Positions 1 to 6,282 are shown, counted from the stretch's first letter. The stretch is 8,454 bases of DNA from Spirochaetia bacterium UBA6919 (GCA_002450905.1 DKAT01000104.1:1-8454); one strand, 5' to 3'. Notes: generated from the sequence alone by a model not told the origin. Numbers and translations are program-made.

Positions 1-44
1 ATAAACGTTTAAACAGGAAGGATATTATAATAATATATTCTATT

Positions 45-67
45 CTACCCAAAAGGATACTACCCAA
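45..67 (+). repeat. Short tandem direct repeat, CTACCCAA twice
   Basis: The octamer CTACCCAA occurs at 45-52 and again at 60-67, a period of 15 bp. It lies just before the inverted repeat at 73-99. The spacing is not a clean helical repeat, and two copies of eight bases may be chance, although the motif is relatively GC-rich for this AT-rich region. No function is assigned. Confidence 0.3.
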
Positions 68-72
68 TCAAC

Positions 73-99
73 ATCGGAATCAAAAATTTTAATTCCGAT
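73..99. repeat. Symmetric inverted repeat (operator or hairpin)
   Basis: ATCGGAAT at 73-80 is the exact reverse complement of ATTCCGAT at 92-99. The 11-base centre is itself mostly symmetric (AAAATTTT at 83-90), so the stem could extend by about three more pairs past one mismatch. No T-run follows on the + strand, which argues against a simple intrinsic terminator. It could be a regulator binding site or an mRNA 3'-end hairpin of a gene upstream of the window. It lies about 290 bp before cobU, far for a cobU operator. Confidence 0.5.
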
Positions 100-317
100 A
101 CTCCTAAGATAGGTCGGTTTTCAATTTATATTATATATGATTGTATTTAAATGAATACGATGTTAGCTGTGATTGTCATATAGGACTAGAAAGGATTTTT
201 TTCCTGTAGCATTTGATCGATGTGACTTAATTTACAAATATGATATAAATTGAGCATAACTTGTTTGATTATTTATAAAGAAATAACCCACTCATATGGA
301 AATTAATTTCATTTTAA

Positions 318-345
318 TTGCCTATTCTATGATTTGTAGTATCTT
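318..345 (+). promoter_or_regulatory. Weak candidate promoter for cobUTS
   Basis: TTGCCT at 318-323 and TATCTT at 340-345 each match four of six positions of the sigma-70 consensus, with a 16-base spacer. This would place the transcript start near 352, about 40 bases before the cobU start. In such AT-rich DNA matches of this quality arise by chance, so this is only the best candidate seen. Confidence 0.22.
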
Positions 346-392
346 TGTGCAGATGACTTTAATGATTTTAATAATTAATATAGATATATCCA

Positions 393-896
393 ATGTCTGC
401 CCATAAAATTGCATATATAGGTGGTATCAAAAGCGGTAAATCAAGATTAGCAGAGAATAAGGCTCTGGAGATGAAGACTCATAAACCATTTTACATTGCC
501 ACATCTGAGATTATAGATGAGGAAATGAGAATGAGAATAGAAGTCCATAAAAATCGTCGTCAGGATCAGTTTATTTTAATTGAGGAACCTCTGGATCTCT
601 TGTCTGTACTAAAAAATTGCACAGATATTAGCTTAATTGATTGTCTGACTCTTTGGATTAATAATATGCTTTATCACAGTAAAACCTCTGATGAAATATG
701 TCGTCATATGGCAGACGTTTTGGAATTGAATCAATCCATGATATTTGTTCTGAATGAGGTTGGATTGGGAGTAATACCTGATAATCCATTATCTAGAGAA
801 TTTGTAAACATATCAGGTCGTGTATCTCAGTTATTAGGAGAATATTGTGAGGAAGTATATTTCTGTATAGCTGGTCTGGTACAGAAAATAAAATAA
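393..896 (+). CDS. cobU: CobU: adenosylcobinamide kinase / adenosylcobinamide-phosphate guanylyltransferase
   Basis: This bifunctional cytoplasmic enzyme phosphorylates adenosylcobinamide and then transfers GMP to it, giving adenosylcobinamide-GDP, the substrate of CobS. The 167-residue length is near the family norm of about 180. Visible signatures are the N-terminal P-loop GGIKSGKS (residues 10-17), His52 in RIEVHKNRR, which aligns with the histidine that is guanylylated in Salmonella CobU, the DCLTLWINNM segment, and the C-terminal NEVGLGVIPDNPLSREF block. The family asparagine in the GRVNQ motif is serine here (GRVSQ). The ATG at 393 is the first possible start after an in-frame TAG at 381, and the P-loop excludes a much later start, yet no Shine-Dalgarno sequence precedes it. 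It is the first gene of the operon, 17 bases ahead of cobT. Confidence 0.93.
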   Translation: MSAHKIAYIGGIKSGKSRLAENKALEMKTHKPFYIATSEIIDEEMRMRIEVHKNRRQDQFILIEEPLDLLSVLKNCTDISLIDCLTLWINNMLYHSKTSDEICRHMADVLELNQSMIFVLNEVGLGVIPDNPLSREFVNISGRVSQLLGEYCEEVYFCIAGLVQKIK

Positions 897-913
897 ATAG
901 GAAAATAAAAACA

Positions 914-1972
914 ATGATTAAAACAAATATACAGCCATTAAAAAAAGATTTAGTTCCTGAGATCATGAGGAAAATTAATACTAAAACAAAACCTCTAGGG
1001 TCTCTTGGTAGACTGGAAGAAATTGCCCTTAAGATTGCTCAGATACAAGATACTCTGGAACCTCTTTTAAAGAATCCATCCATATTAATTTTTGCTGGGG
1101 ATCACGGAATTGCAGAAGAGGGGGTGAGTTGTTTCCCCCAGGAAGTCACTTATCAGATGGTATTTAATTTTTTAAATGGTGGAGCTGCGATTAATGTTTT
1201 TTCCAATCAACATCAAATAGATTTAAAAGTTATTGATGCTGGAGTGAAACACAATTTCAACCATAATATGATCAATCATCACCGTTTTATACAAGCTAAA
1301 ATAGGAATGGGGACTCGGAATTTCCTGAAAGAGAAGGCTATGACAACGGATGATTGCCTTAAAGCTATGCAGAGAGGGATGGAAATCGTACAGGATATCC
1401 AGAAAAGTGGTTGTAATATAATGGGATTTGGTGAAATGGGTATTGCGAATACTTCTTCAGCTGCTGTAATAATAAATAAAATTTGTAATCTGCCTCTTGA
1501 GCAATGTGTTGGAAGGGGTACTGGTTTAGATGATCAAGGAGTAAAGAATAAATTAGGGATACTTAAAACAGCTATTGAGACTCATAAAGATATTCCAAAT
1601 GATCCTATATCCATTTTGTCAACCTTTGGTGGTTTTGAAATAGCCATGATGGTAGGAGCCATGTTGAAAGCAGGCGAACTTAAAATGACTTTGCTAATTG
1701 ATGGATTTATCTGTACTTCTGCCTTCCTAGCTGCATATCATTTGGATAAGACATTGATAGAGTATAGTTTGTTTTCCCATTGTTCGGATGAGGGGGGGCA
1801 TAAGTTTGCCCTTGATTATCTTCAGGTGAAACCCCTTTTAAACCTGGGAATGCGTTTGGGTGAAGGTTCAGGAGTCGCTGTGGCATATCCGATTGTTCAG
1901 TCTGCTGTTCGTTTTCTAAATGAGATGGCATCTTTTGAATCAGCTCAGGTTAGTGAGAATGCTCAAAAGTGA
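914..1972 (+). CDS. cobT: CobT: nicotinate-nucleotide--dimethylbenzimidazole phosphoribosyltransferase
   Basis: CobT transfers ribose phosphate from nicotinate mononucleotide to the lower-ligand base (5,6-dimethylbenzimidazole or a related base), making the alpha-ribotide that CobS attaches to the corrin ring. The protein is full length at 352 residues. Family motifs run in order: TKPLGSLGRLE (25-35), FAGDHGIAEEGVS (from 60), GFGEMGIANTSSA with Glu174, GRGTGLDD, GGFEIAMMVGAM, SHCSDEGGH, and RLGEGSGVA containing Glu317, which falls at the same number as the catalytic glutamate of Salmonella CobT. A weak AGGA at 899-902 lies 11 bases before the ATG, so translation may depend partly on coupling with cobU. 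The last 14 bases overlap the preferred cobS start. The sequence alone does not show which base is the real substrate. Confidence 0.95.
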   Translation: MIKTNIQPLKKDLVPEIMRKINTKTKPLGSLGRLEEIALKIAQIQDTLEPLLKNPSILIFAGDHGIAEEGVSCFPQEVTYQMVFNFLNGGAAINVFSNQHQIDLKVIDAGVKHNFNHNMINHHRFIQAKIGMGTRNFLKEKAMTTDDCLKAMQRGMEIVQDIQKSGCNIMGFGEMGIANTSSAAVIINKICNLPLEQCVGRGTGLDDQGVKNKLGILKTAIETHKDIPNDPISILSTFGGFEIAMMVGAMLKAGELKMTLLIDGFICTSAFLAAYHLDKTLIEYSLFSHCSDEGGHKFALDYLQVKPLLNLGMRLGEGSGVAVAYPIVQSAVRFLNEMASFESAQVSENAQK

Positions 1973-2717
1973 GATCAGAACATTTCTTGCTAGTATAATC
2001 TTTTTTACTAGACTGCCTATTTTCCGTTGGATCAATATATCAGAAGATGATTTCAGGGGAATTTTAATATATTTCCCGATTATAGGCTTGATCGTGGGCG
2101 GATTTTCTGCTCTGATATATTTTTTATCCACATTAGTGTTTTCATTTACGGTGTCTATAATCCTTTCTATGATAACCTCAATTATAATTACTGGCGCTCT
2201 CCATGAAGATGGACTGGCTGATTTCTGTGATAGTCTTGGGGCTGAGAACAAAGCAAAAGCCCTTTCTGTTATGAAAGATTCCAACATAGGAACTTATGGT
2301 GTTATAGGGCTAATATCTGTTTTAGGTATACAATTTTTATCTCTTGAAGATATTAATCCTTCACTCGTTCCACTAATAATAATATGCGCCCATACCATCA
2401 GCCGATCCATAAGTATATCTATCCCATATCAATACGAATATGTCAGATCATCACAAAGTAAATCATATTTAGTTAACTTTAATATTTCTTCCATACAGTT
2501 TCTTATAGTATTTCTTATCGGTGTTATCCCAATGGTTTTATTTCAAGATACCAGAGTATTCCTTCTACTGATTCCTTTGGTTATTATTCGGTTTATTTTA
2601 GCATACCTATTCAACAAAAAAATAGGTGGGTTTACCGGAGATTGTCTTGGAGCCACGCAAAAGATATCAGAAGTCGCATTTTATTTATTCTTTCCCATTG
2701 TCCATTTGATTAAATAA
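1959..2717 (+). CDS. cobS: CobS: adenosylcobinamide-GDP ribazoletransferase (cobalamin synthase)
   Basis: CobS is the integral membrane enzyme that joins adenosylcobinamide-GDP (CobU product) to alpha-ribazole or its phosphate (CobT product), completing the nucleotide loop. The diagnostic motif GALHEDGLADFCDSLG spans residues 79-94, with the acidic and histidine residues expected to bind metal. MKDSNIGTYGVIG (105-117) and FTGDCLGAT (225-233) are the other family blocks. Hydrophobic segments lie around residues 35-57, 60-78, 110-127, 136-155, 180-196, 200-218 and 238-250. I chose ATG 1959, giving 252 residues: it starts with the typical short lead into FLASIIFFTRLP, has AGG at 1947-1949, and overlaps cobT by 14 bases. 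An in-frame ATG at 1920 would add 13 residues lying inside cobT and looks less likely. Confidence 0.94.
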   Translation: MLKSEIRTFLASIIFFTRLPIFRWINISEDDFRGILIYFPIIGLIVGGFSALIYFLSTLVFSFTVSIILSMITSIIITGALHEDGLADFCDSLGAENKAKALSVMKDSNIGTYGVIGLISVLGIQFLSLEDINPSLVPLIIICAHTISRSISISIPYQYEYVRSSQSKSYLVNFNISSIQFLIVFLIGVIPMVLFQDTRVFLLLIPLVIIRFILAYLFNKKIGGFTGDCLGATQKISEVAFYLFFPIVHLIK

Positions 2718-2755
2718 TTGTAATACATTGTCATTGGATGTTGTAATAAAAAATA

Positions 2756-2785
2756 TTGACATCTCGGATAAAAAATCGTTACATT
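2756..2785 (+). promoter_or_regulatory. Candidate sigma-70 promoter of the EF-G-like gene
   Basis: A perfect -35 hexamer TTGACA lies at 2756-2761. The best-spaced -10 is TACATT at 2780-2785 (four of six, 18-base spacer). A better-looking TATCAT at 2789-2794 is too far away (27 bases). The site lies in the 140-base gap between cobS and the EF-G-like gene, so that gene probably has its own transcript. Confidence 0.5.
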
Positions 2786-2846
2786 TTCTATCATCTAATT
2801 AAAAAATAACTGAAATGTTATGATGTCTAAACAATGTATCATTATG

Positions 2847-2852
2847 AGGAGG
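2847..2852 (+). promoter_or_regulatory. Strong ribosome binding site that decides the EF-G start
   Basis: AGGAGG ends five bases before ATG 2858, ideal spacing. An in-frame ATG eight codons earlier, at 2834, has no comparable site, and the AGGAGG itself would be inside its coding sequence. The downstream start is therefore preferred. Confidence 0.85.
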
Positions 2853-2857
2853 GAGTC

Positions 2858-4942
2858 ATGATAAAAGAATATACTACGGATCACATTAGAAATATTTGTA
2901 TTATTGGTCATGGTGGTACGGGTAAGACAACTATTACTGAAAATATACTTTATTTTTCAGGTGCTATTAATAAATTAGGTACAATAGAATCTGGAACAAC
3001 TGTATCAGACTTTGAAGATGAGGAAATTAAACATAAGATATCTGTTCACAACTCCCTTACCTTCACTGAATTTATGGATACAAAGATTAATATTATTGAT
3101 ACTCCAGGAATACCTGATTTTGCAGGAGAGGTGCGTGCTGCATTGCGTGTGTCAGAAGGGAGTGTAGTGATAGTGGATAGTGTAGATGGTATTCAAATGG
3201 GGACAAGAAAGATATGGCATTACGCAGATGAATATAAGGTACCTCGCATAGTATTTGTCAATAAGATGGATAAAGAACAGGCTGACTTCTTTGGTAACGT
3301 AGAAAAAATACAGAATCATTTTCATACTCCCATTATTCCTATAGAAATACCAATTGGTTCAGGAGAAAATTTTAAAGGTGTTATTGATCTTGTATTAATG
3401 AAAGCTCTCTATCCAAAACCTGATAAAACAGGGGTAGAAATGAAAGATATTCCCAGTGAATATATGGATCAAGCTAAAAAATACAGGGCTTCTCTTGCGG
3501 AAACCATAGCAGACATTGATGAAAATCTGGTTGATAAGGTTCTTGAAGGTCAATCACTCACAGATGATGAAATAGCTCGTGGTGTATTAGAATGTACACA
3601 GAAGTTTAAAATTATACCCGTTATCTGTGGTTCTGCTACAAAAGGAATTGGCATTGTTACCCTCCTCAAAATGATAGTCAAATTCCTTCCATCACCCCTT
3701 TTTATCGGTGAAACCATTGGATACAACCCGGATAATGAAGACGATCTTATAGCAAGGCATCCTTCCACAAAAGAACCATTTACTGCATTTGTATATAAAA
3801 CAAGGATTGATCAATATACTGGAAAAACAAGTTATTTTAGAATTCGTTCTGGTGAGTTAAAGCAAGATATGGAAGTCCTTAATTCCTCTAATGGAACAAA
3901 AGAAAAATTATCCCATATCTATGCAATTATGGGTAGAAAACAAATTGAGGTCACTAAATTGATTGCTGGAGATATCGGAGTTGTTGCTAAACTTGAAAAC
4001 GTCTCTACAGGAGACACTTTGTGTGACCTGAAGAATCCAATTAAATTACCCCCATTGAAACTCCCCAAACCAGTGCACTCTTATTCCGTTATCTCTCAAA
4101 AAAAAGGAGATGAAGAGAAGGTTATTGCTTTTCTCAATAAGATAGCCAGTGAAGATCTTACCTTTAAAATCACATACAATAAGGAAACAAAAGAATCAAT
4201 TATGTCCGGTATGGGAGAAATACAGCTAAAAATTATTATAGAAAGAATTGAGGACAAGTATCACCTTCCCGTTAAAACATCTTTACCTAAAATTGCCTAT
4301 CGGGAAACCATATCTAAAAAAGGATCTGCACGATTTAAGCACAAGAAGCAATCAGGAGGTCATGGTCAATACGGAGAAGTGGATATTGATATTGCTCCCA
4401 TTGATCGTGGAAGTGGTTTTGAGTTTGAAGATAATATAGTTGGTGGAGCTATTCCAAAAAATTTTATACCTGGAGTTGAAAAAGGTGTTCAGGAAGCGAT
4501 GGAAGAGGGGATACTTGCTCGATTTCCTGTTACTGATATTAAAGTAACATTAAAGGACGGGACTTTTCATCCTGTGGACTCTTCTGAACTTTCGTTTAAA
4601 ATTGCTGCTTGGAATGCCATGAAAAAAGCTCTCACAGAAGCTAATCCTGTTTTATTGGAACCGATTATGAATGTGGAAATCCATGCAGATAAAGATCTCG
4701 TTGGTAACGTTCTTGGAGATATCCAGGGACGACGTGGTAGGATACTTGGTGTAGAAGGAGAGGGAAATACAAGTAATCAAACTATAAAAGCACAAGTTCC
4801 ATTATCAGAACTTCTAAACTTCTCAACGGAAATCCGCTCACTAACAGGGGATCAGGCTACGTTTGAAATGGATTTATCCCATTACGAGCCATTCATAGGA
4901 AAATTAGCCGATAAAGTGATTACAGATAGAACGGAAGCTTAA
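2858..4942 (+). CDS. EF-G-like translational GTPase, divergent second-type paralog
   Basis: This 694-residue protein has the EF-G layout: GTPase domain (about 1-270), beta-barrel domain II, domain III, domain IV with the HKKQSGGHGQYGEV block, and domain V with DIQGRRGRILGVE. GTPase motifs are G1 GHGGTGKTT (17-25), G3 DTPGIPDF (81-88), G4 NKMD (135-138) and G5 GSAT (258-261). Canonical EF-G has AHIDAGKTT and DTPGHVDF. Here the switch II histidine that activates the water is Ile85, and the switch I region reads HKISV (59-63) rather than RGITI. These changes resemble the EF-G-2 class rather than the main elongation factor. By family, ribosome binding is expected, with a role in translocation, recycling or stress translation, but the specific job cannot be told. 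Main fusA normally sits in the str operon, absent here. No hairpin terminator follows; there is only a T-run at 4946-4953. Confidence 0.9.
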   Translation: MIKEYTTDHIRNICIIGHGGTGKTTITENILYFSGAINKLGTIESGTTVSDFEDEEIKHKISVHNSLTFTEFMDTKINIIDTPGIPDFAGEVRAALRVSEGSVVIVDSVDGIQMGTRKIWHYADEYKVPRIVFVNKMDKEQADFFGNVEKIQNHFHTPIIPIEIPIGSGENFKGVIDLVLMKALYPKPDKTGVEMKDIPSEYMDQAKKYRASLAETIADIDENLVDKVLEGQSLTDDEIARGVLECTQKFKIIPVICGSATKGIGIVTLLKMIVKFLPSPLFIGETIGYNPDNEDDLIARHPSTKEPFTAFVYKTRIDQYTGKTSYFRIRSGELKQDMEVLNSSNGTKEKLSHIYAIMGRKQIEVTKLIAGDIGVVAKLENVSTGDTLCDLKNPIKLPPLKLPKPVHSYSVISQKKGDEEKVIAFLNKIASEDLTFKITYNKETKESIMSGMGEIQLKIIIERIEDKYHLPVKTSLPKIAYRETISKKGSARFKHKKQSGGHGQYGEVDIDIAPIDRGSGFEFEDNIVGGAIPKNFIPGVEKGVQEAMEEGILARFPVTDIKVTLKDGTFHPVDSSELSFKIAAWNAMKKALTEANPVLLEPIMNVEIHADKDLVGNVLGDIQGRRGRILGVEGEGNTSNQTIKAQVPLSELLNFSTEIRSLTGDQATFEMDLSHYEPFIGKLADKVITDRTEA

Positions 4943-4965
4943 TTATTTTTTTTATACAAATCCTA

Positions 4966-4992
4966 TTGACATTCTGGTTAACTTATGATAAT
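4966..4992 (+). promoter_or_regulatory. Candidate sigma-70 promoter of the small-gene pair
   Basis: TTGACA at 4966-4971 is a perfect -35. GATAAT at 4987-4992 matches five of six -10 positions with a 15-base spacer, slightly short; the overlapping TATGAT at 4984-4989 is closer still. The predicted start near 5000 leaves a short leader before the ribosome binding site. The site lies in the 81-base gap after the EF-G-like gene. Confidence 0.55.
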
Positions 4993-5012
4993 TTTTCATC
5001 ATATTTAAATTG

Positions 5013-5017
5013 AGGAG
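5013..5017 (+). promoter_or_regulatory. Ribosome binding site of the 86-residue gene
   Basis: AGGAG lies six bases before ATG 5024, inside the sequence TGAGGAGA. This is the main reason to accept the short downstream reading frame as a real gene. Confidence 0.8.
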
Positions 5018-5023
5018 ATTTCA

Positions 5024-5284
5024 ATGCCAAAAGAATCAACTGCCTACGGAGCTTTAGAAGAAAGAATAGATTCCAGTATAAAAGACCTTCAAAACCATAT
5101 GAATCTAGAATTAAAAAATTCAGCTGATAGATGTTATCACTGGGCACTTCACTCACTCAGAGAACGACCCCTTGCTAAAATAGAGCATAAAATAAGAACT
5201 CGAATGGAAGAAGTCATTGAGAATTCAATTTTAAAAAAAGTTGATGAAGTCCTTAACAATTTTGAAAGCAATTTTATAAATTAA
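5024..5284 (+). CDS. Small charged helical protein, function unknown
   Basis: I do not recognise this 86-residue protein. It has no signal peptide or membrane segment and is rich in Glu, Lys, Arg, Leu and Ile, in a pattern suited to amphipathic helices, notably from about residue 10 to the C-terminus (for example AKIEHKIRTRMEEVIENSI). It contains one cysteine, in DRCYHWALHSL. Good coding evidence comes from the AGGAG ribosome binding site and a well-formed promoter just upstream. It sits 81 bases after the EF-G-like gene and 21 bases before another small gene in the same frame, separated by three in-frame TAA codons (5282, 5294, 5300), so the two are separate genes. The stretch IEHKIRTRMEEV resembles IELRIHHKLQNI of the next protein, which suggests possible shared origin. 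Confidence 0.75.
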   Translation: MPKESTAYGALEERIDSSIKDLQNHMNLELKNSADRCYHWALHSLRERPLAKIEHKIRTRMEEVIENSILKKVDEVLNNFESNFIN

Positions 5285-5305
5285 AATAACTTATAAGATT
5301 AATTT

Positions 5306-5671
5306 ATGCAGGGACTTAGTATTGATCTTAACAAAATTCAAAATCGCGTTATTCAAAATCTGGAAAATAAAATAATCCCTCGAATTGAACTTAGAATTCA
5401 CCATAAATTGCAAAATATTAAGATTCATCTAATCGATAAATACGGTGAACACAACGAAAAAAAAATTAATGATTTCTTAATTACATGTAAAGAATATCTA
5501 TATAATAAATTCGATAGATCTTTACTTAAGAAACAAATAGTTCAATACACCGGACACTGCTCTGAATTACTCTCCCATTCTTTCCAAAATAAACCCATCC
5601 CAAATGAAAAATATAATTTAGAATATGATATTGACTTCACCCTAAAAATACCTGATTTCAATGATTTATAG
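5306..5671 (+). CDS. Hypothetical 121-residue helical protein, function unknown
   Basis: I do not recognise this protein. Residues 1-80 are rich in Asn, Lys, Ile, Leu and Glu and look helical (NRVIQNLENKIIPRIELRI and onward); the last part is Asn/Pro/Asp-rich and acidic, ending KIPDFNDL. There is no signal peptide or membrane segment. The ATG at 5306 is the only reasonable start, because in-frame TAA codons lie at 5294 and 5300, but no Shine-Dalgarno sequence precedes it. Translation may depend on coupling to the gene 21 bases upstream, with which it probably forms a two-gene operon. Weak similarity to that protein around IELRIHHKLQNI hints at paralogy. The lack of a ribosome binding site makes this call less sure than its neighbour, though an open frame of this length in such AT-rich DNA is unlikely by chance. 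Confidence 0.62.
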   Translation: MQGLSIDLNKIQNRVIQNLENKIIPRIELRIHHKLQNIKIHLIDKYGEHNEKKINDFLITCKEYLYNKFDRSLLKKQIVQYTGHCSELLSHSFQNKPIPNEKYNLEYDIDFTLKIPDFNDL

Positions 5672-5693
5672 AAAAACGGATAAATCCTGCTTC

Positions 5694-5719
5694 TTGACAG
5701 AATTAACTATTGCTATATC
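5694..5719 (+). promoter_or_regulatory. Candidate promoter just after the small-gene pair
   Basis: TTGACA at 5694-5699 is a perfect -35. TATATC at 5714-5719 is preceded by TG at 5711-5712 with one base between, an extended -10 pattern, but the spacer is only 14 bases. If active, it would start a transcript near 5726 in a region with no gene, ending at the terminator at 5960-5998. Chance occurrence is quite possible in this composition. Confidence 0.35.
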
Positions 5720-5959
5720 CTGATAAAGTTTTAAGTTGTCTGTCATAACCTAAAAAATATTTCATATTTCCACATATTCCTGTTTACACCTGAAACGAAT
5801 AAAAAATCTCCCGTCAAAAAATTATTTTAATAGATTGTTTTCTTGAAAGTCGATTATGATAAATTCTTTTTTTACATAAATAATAAAATATTTCAATTTA
5901 TTAAAAAAATTCTTTTCTGTTCCAATCAAATATACATGCATTTTTTAACATATTTTTAT

Positions 5960-5998
5960 TCGATGTAAACTTTCTTTACAAGCGATTTTTTTTTTTTT
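5960..5998 (+). terminator. Rho-independent terminator
   Basis: TGTAAA (5964-5969) pairs exactly with TTTACA (5975-5980) around a CTTTC loop. TCG (5960-5962) pairs with CGA (5983-5985) below a small internal loop. Thirteen consecutive T (5986-5998) follow immediately. This is the only hairpin-plus-T-run of this quality in the window. It faces the + strand and would end transcripts from the small-gene pair, perhaps reading through from the EF-G-like gene, or a separate short RNA. Confidence 0.75.
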
Positions 5999-6210
5999 AG
6001 TATATTAAAGTAATAAGTGAAATTTACTCTTTTTATGATTGTTATTTTATAATTTGAAAGATTATCTAACACGCGATTTCCTACAACAAAATCAGAATGG
6101 TGAGCTTGAAATGTCTGGTGATATTTCATCAAAATTGAGTTACAGAAAATGATTTCAGGTATTTTTTTAATTAAAACTAAAATGAATGTTATGTGCTTCA
6201 AATATATATG

Positions 6211-6239
6211 GTGACATGAAATGGGATTGTTAATGTAAT
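6211..6239 (+). promoter_or_regulatory. Promoter of the exported-protein gene
   Basis: GTGACA at 6211-6216 and TGTAAT at 6234-6239 each match five of six sigma-70 consensus positions, with an optimal 17-base spacer. The predicted start near 6246 gives a leader of about 37 bases containing the ribosome binding site. Confidence 0.6.
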
Positions 6240-6270
6240 TAAATACTATATAGACTTTCTGAACATTATG

Positions 6271-6276
6271 AGGAGG
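6271..6276 (+). promoter_or_regulatory. Strong ribosome binding site for a GTG start
   Basis: AGGAGG, followed by T, lies six bases before GTG 6283. This site, together with the basic and then hydrophobic residues that follow, fixes the GTG start. The nearby TTG at 6282 is out of frame and runs straight into TGA. Confidence 0.88.
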
Positions 6277-6282
6277 TAACTT

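Larger units (their letters stand above)
1..392. other. Gene-free region upstream of the cob operon
   Basis: No convincing coding region was found on either strand: all frames are broken by frequent stops and no start codon with a ribosome binding site leads into a useful reading frame. The stretch holds a short direct repeat (45-67), a symmetric inverted repeat (73-99) and a weak candidate promoter (318-345), described separately. I looked for the conserved elements of a cobalamin riboswitch (B12 box, GCCACTG segment), which often precedes cob genes, and saw none. The upstream gene lies outside the window. Confidence 0.6.
5672..6282. other. AT-rich gene-free region
   Basis: No supported coding region was found in these 611 bases. 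The line 5881-5940 has only 10 G or C in 60, compared with 19 in 60 for a sample of the EF-G-like gene (4201-4260). The stretch contains a candidate promoter (5694-5719), an intrinsic terminator (5960-5998) and the promoter and ribosome binding site of the exported-protein gene (6211-6276). Between 6000 and 6210 I see only weak short hairpins. Two overlapping 13-codon frames start at 6097 and 6111, the latter with GGTGAG six bases upstream, but neither is convincing. Confidence 0.6.

Noticed and set aside
1..392. Cobalamin riboswitch upstream of cobU
   Set aside because: The B12 box and other conserved riboswitch segments are not visible, and the region is too AT-rich for the expected stems. 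A covariance search would be decisive.
1920..1958. Longer cobS start at ATG 1920
   Set aside because: It would add 13 residues translated from inside cobT. The ATG at 1959 has an AGG at suitable distance and gives the usual CobS N-terminus.
1707..2287. Two - strand open frames (1707-1931 and 1940-2287) opposite cobT and cobS
   Set aside because: They lie fully antisense to well-supported cob genes with intact motifs and have no start signals of their own.
2718..2748. Terminator-like symmetry after cobS (TTGTAATA repeated at 2718 and 2741)
   Set aside because: The repeat is direct rather than inverted, the best internal stem is about four pairs, and the following bases are A-rich instead of T-rich.
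3550..4439. Open frames at 3550-3768 (- strand) and 4248-4439 (+ strand, other frame) inside the EF-G-like gene
   Set aside because: They overlap a full-length gene with conserved motifs throughout; they are chance frames.
4935..4953. Intrinsic terminator after the EF-G-like gene
   Set aside because: There is a run of eight T (4946-4953), but the only preceding symmetry is the palindrome AAGCTT, which cannot form a hairpin stem with a loop.
6097..6152. Possible 13-residue leader peptides starting at 6097 and 6111
   Set aside because: The second has a partial ribosome binding site (GGTGAG), but both lie upstream of the predicted promoter of the next gene and show no regulatory codon run or attenuator hairpin.
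5956..6201. 81-codon open frame on the - strand in the intergenic region
   Set aside because: It runs through the terminator's T13 tract, which supplies its lysine run, has biased low-complexity content, and covers the promoter region of the next gene. No ribosome binding site or family resemblance was seen.
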